A stretch of DNA of 64,000 nucleotides, from the NCBI GenBank assembly GCA_946800325.1, contig OX326957.1, positions 60,113,570-60,177,569 on the forward strand. The letters run 5' to 3'. The notes beneath the pieces are model-generated. The model was not told where the DNA came from. It was given only the letters and a program-made list of their open reading frames with translations, and made no database searches. This DNA comes from Luzula sylvatica (Eukaryota > Streptophyta > Magnoliopsida > Poales > Juncaceae). A program made the position numbers and the translations under genes. Positions 55,414 through 64,000 of the stretch are shown in pieces (the stretch's first letter is position 1; each line of letters begins with the position of its first letter).

Positions 55414-56588
55414 TAAGAATATAATGGTCATTTCATAAATGAATAAATCAAAGAATATTAACATTCTTAGGAATGTAAATTTTGAATCCAAACAATAATA
55501 TTCCCATAATGCGATTCTTCGGGAATTACATTTCAAGGAATGTGATTATGGTGGTTATTTTAATTACCGCGATCCAAAAAGATGTTTGATTTGAGGTACT
55601 TCACGTTCACAATACATGAATGTTTAAAATACACATATTTTGTTAAATCATGCGAGTTGTTTGACGTAAATGTATTTCAAAATCATGAATCGCATTTTTT
55701 GTAAGGATATGATGCAATTTAAGAGGGAAAAAGAGCGGGATACTCTTTATCTTTTGTAAAACAAGTTTTTTTAGTATATTACAAAAAATATACATGGATT
55801 TTTATCTCAAATACATTTTAAACAAACTTCTGGATGTCAAATCGTTTAAAAAATGGCAAAAAATCTATTCTAAGCTAAATGGTTTTAGAGTTTTTATGTT
55901 ACAATTTGTCCAAAATTATTTAGAGTTTTTATAAGGTAATTATAGGGTTTATGTCTCTCTTTTTTAGGCAGTAGGTCAAGACCTACTTAGTTGTATTAAA
56001 TTAATGAAATATTTACTATATTTTCCAGGGAGAACCCTTAATTAAATCAAAGGAGCAACTAAAGAACAAAAGAGCCATAATTATATTTACAAAGGAACCC
56101 TCATTTTAAGGTTTATGTTAGATTTTCTAAAACATAACAATGTTAAGAATAATTTTATTCTTTTAATATTTCTTATTAGGTTTCTTAACTTCTGTAATTA
56201 ATAATTTGTATTACTAGGGAATTAAGAAACAACAAAAAGAATGATGAACAAAAGAAAGAAAACCAACTACTTCAAAAAAGATAGCCTTAAAAATTAAAAG
56301 TTGCTTTCTTTCTACCACATATCTAATCATGAAAATAAGAAAAAGGATGCCTCTTCTCTTTCTCTCTGTTTCTCTTTCTCTTTCCCTTTCTCTACCAATA
56401 CCATTCCTCCCACCTTGGCCGAATCCATTTTTTTAATCCCCATTTCTCCGCTTGGACCGCTTGTAAAGGAAAACACCATGTGGGTCTCTTTCTCTCTCTA
56501 TGTTTCTCTTTCCATTCATCACAGCACACACACACACACACACACTCACTCACTCATAGAAAGAGAGGGTTTTCAGTGAGAAGCGTCA
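55414..56588. other. Intergenic region and 5' leader of the DnaJ gene
   Basis: AT-rich; a pyrimidine-rich leader with CT and CA repeats (about 56355-56550) precedes the DnaJ start. A WCCAAAC/AATCCCG-type repeat remnant lies near 55440-55575. Confidence 0.4.
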
Positions 56589-58371
56589 ATGGCGAAGGAA
56601 ACGGAGTATTACGACATTTTGGGCCTCGTTCCTTCTGCATCTGAAGAGGAGATCAGAAAGGCTTACTATCTAAAGGTTCGATCTTTTTTCCTCAAATAAA
56701 GAAAATAAATTTTAAATCAATTCTTGATCCCTTTATTTATTTGGTTTATTTGCGATCATGGGTGATTTTAATCAGTGTTCAATTGGATATGTACGATGAA
56801 TTCGACATTTGTTTGAATTAAATAGGAAAAACATCATTGATTAATCATCTAATAAACTAAAAAAGCAATCCTTAATTTCTTCTTTTCTAATACCGAATAG
56901 GCGAAACAAGTTCACCCCGATAAAAATCCAAACGATCCTCGAGCCGCCGAGAGATTTCAGGTACTCGGCGAAGCGTACCAAGTCTTGAGCGATCCTCTCC
57001 AAAGAAAAGCCTACGATGGCTTCGGCAAAACCTCCATTTCCAAGTACATATATCTCCTCATAAATAATAAACATTCTCTTCTTTTCTATTTTTTTATTAA
57101 TTATTATTTTTATTTATCGTCGACAAATTCAAAATTTTAATAGGGAGAATATGCTCGATGGTACCGTGGTATTTACTCTTCTATTCGGAAGCGATGTTTT
57201 CGAAGATTATATCGGCCACTTGGCGATGCAAGTAATGGCTTCCTCCGAGCTCAACTCTGACAACTCTGACAATTCTCAAAAGCTACAAGATAAACTCAAG
57301 GTTATACAAAGAGAGAGGGAAGAGAAACTGGCGAGATTTTTGCGCGATTTTTTGAACCAATTCGTCAAAGGCGATAAAGAGTGCTTCGTAAACCGCGCCG
57401 AAGCCGAAGCGAAACGACTCGCGAGTACGCCATTCGGGCTCGATTTATTACGAACCATTGGATACGTTTATTCGAGACAAGCCGCAAAAGAACTTGGAAA
57501 AAAAGTCATGTATTTAGGCGTACCTTTTCTCGCGGAATGGGTGCGTAACAAAGGACATTATTGGAAATCTCAAATTACCGCAGCCAAAGGTGAGATTTAT
57601 TGATTCGTAAAATATCAAATATACCCCTCCTGAGAATTTTGTTTTTAAGGGTATGAGAGAAATTTTTGCAGGGGCGTTGCAGTTACTGCAATTACAAGAG
57701 GATTTGTGTAGAGAAGGTAATAATGGAGGGGTAGAAAGGGAAATTGACATGCAAATGAAAATGAATAAAGATTTGATGATGAATTCTCTTTGGAAACTTA
57801 ATGTCGTCGATATCGAAATTACCCTTCTTCATGTTTGCCAATTGGTACCTCATTTTTTTTAATAATTGAAAACTTTATAATCTAATTTAACATATATTTT
57901 GGAAAAAAAAATATTAGGTTTTGCAAGAAGTGAATGTGAAGAGAGAGGAACTGAAGGCTCGTGCAATAGCTTTGAAAATTCTCGGAAAAATATTCTCTGT
58001 AAAAATTTAGCGAACATTTTATTTTTTTAAGGGTTATTTATTAACGAAAATATTTGTGCACAGAGAGAAAAGCAGACATTGCCAGCTGGCACGTCGAAGA
58101 AGAACATTCTAGAAGATTCCGATTCCGATTCGGATTCGAGCTCAGAGGAGGACACGCCGCGTGGAGTTCATTACAGAACCCCTCTACTCACTCAGGCAAA
58201 CTACTCTCTTTAATCATTTCGTAAATAATATTTTTTTCTAATTAATCGCAGTATTAATAATAAATGATAAAATTTAATTTTTTGCAGGGAATTGGGAGAT
58301 TATTTAGGTGTCTTTGTAATCCTGCTTATGACGTGGACGACGATTTCGAACCGCCTCGTCCACGCAAGTAA
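56589..58371 (+). CDS. DnaJ (Hsp40) protein with DnaJ-X domain (AtJ10-like)
   Basis: Seven exons join in phase: 56589-56675, 56901-57043, 57144-57589, 57672-57844, 57918-57998, 58064-58195 and 58288-58371; 381 aa. The J domain is at residues 3-70: [20 protein letters not shown], the essential HPD in [10 protein letters not shown], and [15 protein letters not shown]. The rest matches the DnaJ-X family: [20 protein letters not shown], a charged coiled stretch, and [20 protein letters not shown]. The C terminus is Asp/Ser-rich and then acidic. No zinc-finger domain, so it is a type III co-chaperone that stimulates Hsp70 ATPase. Intron 6 has a GC donor (GCAAAC at 58196), supported by frame continuity. 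Confidence 0.92.
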
Positions 58372-58698
58372 ATCGAGTAAAACAAAGTAAATGTTTTGAG
58401 TGTTGTTTAATTAATTAATTTCATAATTTGTCTATTATTATTATTATTTGTTACTCGAAATTCGCTTAATTTTGTTCTTGTATTTGGTATTTCAAAAACT
58501 TGGGTTCTTACGATATATTAATGAAAAGCATAAATAAATGATATGATAAATAACTAACCATGCATGTTAAATGAAATTTCTTATTTGTTACGAAGACCAG
58601 CATAAGATTAATTATATACAAGGTAGAGAGAAGAAAGAACTCTTCAAGGTGAAGAGTTTAAATTCCGATCGAGTAATTTTGCAATTTAACCCCCCCAT

Positions 58699-60618
58699 TC
58701 AAGCCACATTATTACCGTTAAGGATTTTTCCAAACAACTCCCCAAAAGAGAAGAAATTGGTCTTCCCAAAACCGGTACCAATGTTATTACTAGTCGTACC
58801 GGTACCAGCGGTACCGTTGACGTTCTTGACGTTCAACATGATGGTCTGACCAATTTCTTTTCGTACTGCATCGATCGTTTCCCCATCGATCGATCTGCCA
58901 GACCGGTCCCGCACATAAAATACATTCATCGCCTGCTCTCCTACTGTTGCCACGTCAGCCCTAATTACGGTCAAACCGTGCTCCCGCAAAACCCTCGTTA
59001 CGTCAGAGAGAAGCCCCACCCTGTCTCTACCACATATCTCCAGACTAAACCCCTGTCAATAAGAGATTTAATTAAATTACAAATTTGTAATTGTTTTGCA
59101 ATTTGGCCCTTCTGATTTTAGTATTTATTTACCTCGGATACTCGTCTGAGAATGGCGGCTTCGAGACACTTGACCACTCTTTCGTCTTCATTCGAATTGA
59201 GTGTGTTCCCATCTTTTCGTCTTATAAACAACTCCTACACAAACAATATTACATAAATGATAAAACCCGTCTAGGAGGGGTATTTTGGTCCAAATTTTGT
59301 TTTCAACGAACCTGTAAGGCATAAGGGCCGTTCGAAGTAACGGAGGCGTGAAACACGACGAATTGCATGTCAGTGAGAGTACAGACGATATCGAATAATA
59401 ATTTGGGTCGATCTTTGCATTTCACATTCACCACCGAATAAGCCTTCTCTTCGCATCTCTCCACCGTAACGACCGGTCTGCTTTCCGCCACCTCATCACT
59501 CGCCTCGGAAACCGTGCCGACATAGTTCTCCGCGTCCACGTCATCAATCATGAGCTGGTGGAGCCTCCTGTCCACCGGCGTCAACCCCCTCGTGAACGTC
59601 GTCTTCGCCCCCCTAACAAAATCACGCTCCTCTTTAGAAAATTACAAATATACCCCTAAATTATTGATAATCGCAAAAATGACCCTCTTTTTTTTTTAAA
59701 CATGCTTGCCTTGAGTCGTCGCCGTCGCCTCTCAGCAAGTACTTCAACTGGTCTTCAATTTTGTCCAAACGGGTCGGGTCCTGAACGGCCGAACCCGTAT
59801 CGACATCGTTAACATAAAGCACGCAAGCGATCCGCATCCTATGAGTCCAAACTTCTGCAGCAATGACGTTGCAGCACAAGTCTTTCAAAACCGCGAATAT
59901 CTCTGACAGTAGGCCCGGCCTGTCAGTACCAGTCAATTCTATCGCCGTGTGGTCCCCGATAGAATGCATTCCTACTGATTTAAGCGGTGACGTGTCCCTT
60001 TTCGCTCCGATTATGTTGCTCTCTGGCCCCAACGCCTTGTCACCACAAAAATAAAAATAAATTATATATGTAAATATTTTTTATTTAAATTAATTTAATT
60101 TAATTTAATTTACTGTTTCTATGTAATCGAGGGTTTTTTTGTCGGTGACTTTCATGCCGTGAGGACCCGTGACGTGGAAAACTACATTTAATTATGAGTT
60201 AGTAATTAATGTTTGGTTTATCAGGGTGGAGAGGAAGGTTTACCGTCCATGAACCAGCCACCGTCAGAGGTTATGTAAGCTTTGGAAATTGTTAAATCGA
60301 GGTCGCTGAGAACTTGTACCACTTCGAGGAGGATTCCTGTCTTGTTCATGCTATCAACCTGAATTTGAAATTTTGAAATTTGAATTCAAATTCATAAAAG
60401 GTGGATAATTTGATTTGTTAGTTTACCTTTACTAATGTACAGTCTTCGCAAGTCGTGTTGTCGATGCAAACTCTGAAATATCAAAAATTGTTAAAGAGAA
60501 TGTAAGATATAAATTTTGGAATTATATTTTAGAGAGAGAGAGAGGAGAGAGAGAGAGACCTCGGAGGGTTGATTCGTTGGTTGAAGTTTTCATACTCGGG
60601 ATCGAAATAAGGCCGCAT
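58699..60618 (-). CDS. ACT-domain repeat protein, ACR3/ACR4-like
   Basis: Eight exons on the minus strand join in phase: 60560-60618, 60427-60472, 60244-60358, 60114-60181, 59710-60035, 59312-59612, 59133-59234 and 58699-59052; 456 aa. It opens with MRPYFDPEYENFNQRINPPR, the ACR N terminus. ACT modules are spread along the protein: NKTGILLEVVQVLSDLDLTI; IELTGTDRPGLLSEIFAVLK; VNVKCKDRPKLLFDIVCTLT with MQFVVFHASV; and LEICGRDRVGLLSDVTRVL with LTVIRADV. ACR proteins are thought to be amino-acid-binding sensors in plants. One intron (59613-59709) uses a GC donor, GCAAGC. The C-terminal Gly/Thr/Asn-rich tail ends in FGELFGKILNGNNVA. Confidence 0.92.
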
Positions 60619-61110
60619 TTTCGATTAATTACTAATTCTTCTTTTTCTGCTAATCAAAGAAAATAGTTTGAGGAAATTATATAGTGGTAGAATTGAATGT
60701 ATCTCATGGACCACATTTAAATAGCCATGTATGGATATTTATGATGAACATGAACCAAGATAAAAAGATAAATATTAAAAAAAAAGAAGCTAAACATAGA
60801 TAGCTTATGAAACATTCATAAAATTGCGTGAAGCCATCAATATATATCCAATTATCCATTCACTATTACCTATTCAATTCAACCAAAATCTTTATTTACC
60901 TTACAAACTTTATACAAGTGGGGTTTATTTATTTATTTTATTTCATTTCATATGTTAGTGTGGTCCATGAAACCCTATTAGACTTGTGCAAAATAACAAA
61001 ACAAAAAAGTTACTTTTATTCGCCCACTTGCTTGCACAAGAGTAGATAATCAATAAAGTAACTTTATATATATCAAGTGTTGTATTAAATAAAGCAACTT
61101 TATATTATCA

Positions 61111-61161
<51 letters not shown>

Positions 61162-62451
61162 TCTACGTTACTAGTATTAATCAATTCGATTATCTATGTG
61201 TAAAAGAAAAGTAAACTTACTTTATATAATTATGAATCTTAGAAAAACATAAAGGAATCATGCAATCCACGTAAGTAATGACTATGGAATTATAAATTAA
61301 AAATATATTCTTAATTAGGAGTGCTAATGTCAAATTTATTTCTATTCGCACTACTAATCAATAATTTTTCATAATCATGACGTGAAACACATAATTATTT
61401 GTTTTTTAATAAAATTAATATACAAATATAAACTTATTATTATCTAATTAAAGGCCTAAATTATCTCGGTGCAGGATTTAAATACCAAGATTCTATTAAC
61501 CAATAATTGCTGAATTATTACGCTGTAATATTCAGAACTATATGGACCCGGTACACGACACCGAGATCTCAAACCGCGTTAATATCCAATCAGACGTACA
61601 AGAATATTCTTAGAAGGGATAGAATAATATGTACGGATATACACCGAGCGTACGACAAAAGTAAGTATACGTTTGTCATTATGCGGTCCAAAAACCGAGT
61701 AACCGCATCCGCATATATATATTGACTTTTTAAAACCTAAATAATACTTTACACACCCTCAAAACCTTGAAAATAACATAAGTCCAGGAAATCTTCGCAA
61801 AGAAGAAATAGGCGGAATTTTTATGTGTAACATCAAGAAGATTTATGAGGGGTAATGTGTAAAAGTACGAACAGAAAAAGACAGAGAAATGAAAGAGGCG
61901 CATAAATGTCTCTATGCGGGTAAAAAAAGTAACTTTCTTCCCGCTTTATCTCGGAAATTACATAAATGTACGGTGCGAAACAATCAAGGACAGAGAACCC
62001 TCCCGATCGAGCAATCTCCACCGTCCGATTGATTTCTAACGGCTAGGACTCGGTTATTCGCATAACCACCGAACTCTCAAGATTTTTTCTCCCTTACACT
62101 CGGTGCACATAGACCAGCTCCTTTGTATACGCCGCTTCATTGCTTTGTACCGTGAAAGATGAATTTTGTGAAGAATTCTTTGCTGAATAATTCAATTTAT
62201 GAAAGTAAAAGCCTAATTCATGATGGAAAAGGGAAGGAGAGAAGTGCAATTTTTGATAAGAGTGTATGGATGGATACATACATACATACACCTGAGAAAA
62301 TTACTCGAATAAGATGGAAGGAAAGCGACATGGAAGTAGGACTAAGAAGCCTGTCGTAACTCGTTTGGAATTTTTGAGATTTGAAGGAGATTTAAATGGA
62401 TTTGAATACGAACAATTTGATTAAGGAGATTGAAGTTCAGTGAGATACGCA
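60619..62451 (-). other. Probable 5'UTR intron of the ACR-like gene
   Basis: No supported coding region. The minus-strand sequence CGATTCAAAG followed by GTGCGTATCTC (junction at 62451/62452) is a plausible donor, and the ACR ATG lies 1.8 kb downstream. A (TA)n run occurs at about 61112-61155. Confidence 0.45.
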
Positions 62452-62638
62452 CCTTTGAATCGTATTGGTTCTGCTAATCTGGAACTTCCAGCTTCTTCTT
62501 CTTCTTGCTTGCTTCTGAGGTTGATTTGATCACTTCATGGCTTATATTGTTGATGAAAAGAGGGAATCAGATTAGGAGCACAGTGATAAAATATTAGAAA
62601 GCGAGAGCGAGCGAGCGAGAGAGAGAGAGGGGGGGAGG

Positions 62639-62672
<34 letters not shown>

Positions 62673-62675
62673 AGG

Positions 62676-62720
<45 letters not shown>
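62452..62720 (-). promoter_or_regulatory. Probable leader exon and promoter-proximal GA repeat of the ACR-like gene
   Basis: A purine-rich region of (GA)n and GAGGTGGAGAGA repeats (62605-62717 on the plus strand, hence CT-rich on the transcript strand) precedes a mixed-sequence leader that ends at the donor near 62452. CT-rich leaders are common in plant genes. Inferred from sequence only. Confidence 0.4.
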
Positions 62721-64000
62721 AAGGGGGAATCTTTGGGTGTTGGTTAGGGGTACAGATACCTCTTTCGCTCTTCTAAAAGAGAGGAACCCTTCACCATCCG
62801 TTCTGTTTTTATATTGGTTAGGAGAAAGATTTCATAGTTGACTACCAATATTACACAAGAGGGAGATCTCACAATTTTAAAAAAATTTACTTTTTTTTAG
62901 TTTGAGACGATAACCAACTACTAAAAAAATTTGTTTCGAGATTTAAAATAAAATATTTTTCTTGTATTTGTGTATGAAATAATGTATCCTCGTCGTAAAT
63001 ATATATAATTATATATAGTATTTTTCTCTTTAGTTGTAGCATTTAGAGGCCATATTATATCACGTTCATGTATGTCGTGATAATTTTACCGATCTTTTAT
63101 TTCATGGTCGATGTTTATTAATCCTGGTATATAGCCTTTAGATATGAATTTGAATTAGATTCAAAGATATTCCGATATGAGGTTATTATGCATCTTGAGA
63201 ATTTTCTATTATAGATATTTTGTGATGACAAAAGAGCCAGCAATAGTTATTTTATGAAGACCAAACCATATCACAATGTTGTTGCCGAATAATATTTATA
63301 CCATGATAATAAAGGTCGAAGATGATCCTTATTTTTCATGATATCATTCATTGTCAAATAATATTTATACATATATAAAGTTATTGTCAAATAAATTATC
63401 ACCTCGAATCAAATCCTCGAATATGAAGAATTGGATAAGTATGATCTTCTTGAAGGCTAATTCCGTTAACGATAATAATTTCTTTCATTTGTTGGCATGA
63501 AAATGTATATATTTGTGGATATACTAAATAGTTCATATTTAAATAACAAAGAAATTATCTAAAGATCTACAAAAAATAATAAAAACATAGAATCGTATAT
63601 TACATATAAATCTGAAAATAAATCATTTAAATATGTCGTGGCACCGTTAATTTAATAACTTTTGACATTATAATATTTTATAATTTGTGTTTACTCTATA
63701 TAACATATTATTTCAAATGATAAATATAGTTGACATTCTCAAAATATTTTTTTGATTAATTTAACTTCTCTAATTTTGATTTGAATAGTTTAATAAAAAA
63801 TTATTAACGTAAATTTACACGTACATGTGAGTAGAAAAAATATTACGTGTCTTCCGAAATAATTTATCAACCTAACAATTGTTCACAACTAAGTATATTT
63901 CATGCAAAAAATTATAATTTTTTACTATCATTTATAAAATTATTTCACAAAAAATAAACATTTTGTTATCACTCACTCGTAAGTTTTGAACTGATGATAT
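62721..64000. other. AT-rich flank, no gene recognised
   Basis: Presumably promoter and intergenic DNA of the ACR-like gene. No open frame, RNA or clean element was identified. Confidence 0.4.

Overview
This is nuclear DNA from a flowering plant, most likely a eudicot. It is AT-rich, has split genes with short plant-type introns, plant-specific families (pectinesterase, ACT-repeat protein, PUB-type U-box ligase, plant MAPKKK, TED7-like wall protein) and dense plant transposon relics. I cannot name the species; an asterid is a weak guess.

Layout. 1-119 is the end of an exon of an unrecognised gene. About 1.87-2.43 kb holds a tandem pair of box C/D snoRNA-like genes, each with its own promoter-like sequence. 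3.2-6.3 kb has a pectinesterase (minus) head-to-head with a plastid-type RimP homologue (plus). 6.86-8.62 kb is a TED7-like proline-rich membrane protein whose cytosolic tail was lost to a frameshifting deletion. A block of about 3.7 kb (last RimP exon, TED7-like gene and flank; 5.94-9.65 kb) is duplicated at 18.2-21.8 kb. There the RimP part is a fragment and the TED7-like gene keeps its tail. The 8.6 kb between the two copies is a transposon zone: hAT MITEs, a Helitron 3' end next to NEK-kinase exon fragments, a tRNA-derived SINE, a copia gag split by a solo LTR, and a degenerate AATACGA-type tract split by a 734-bp hAT element.

22-31 kb is gene-poor, with MITEs and a FAR1-type fragment. 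31.4-34.3 kb is a YODA/MAPKKK3-type kinase. It is followed by a small frameshifted cysteine-rich secreted peptide and then a 2.4-kb array of roughly 37-bp repeats that ends about 0.7 kb upstream of a PP2C phosphatase (38.8-40.3 kb). 40.9-43.4 kb is a decayed MO25-like scaffold gene. 43.6-49.6 kb holds nested MULE-type MITEs and LINE tails. A PUB25/26-type U-box gene (49.9-51.1 kb), a Harbinger-type element, a DnaJ-X protein (56.6-58.4 kb) and an ACR-type ACT-repeat protein (58.7-60.6 kb, with a probable 5'UTR exon near 62.5 kb) complete the window.

These genes do not form one pathway. Links are limited to themes: wall modification (pectinesterase, TED7-like) and signalling (MAPKKK, PP2C, U-box, ACR). 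I found no clearly new biological system. The most unusual items are the 37-bp array, the diverging TED7-like paralogues with different proline arrays, a hairpin MITE family flanked by 12-15 bp repeats, and the duplicated snoRNA unit. Exon borders were assigned by eye from GT/GC-AG signals and reading-frame continuity; family names come from memory of conserved motifs, not from searches.
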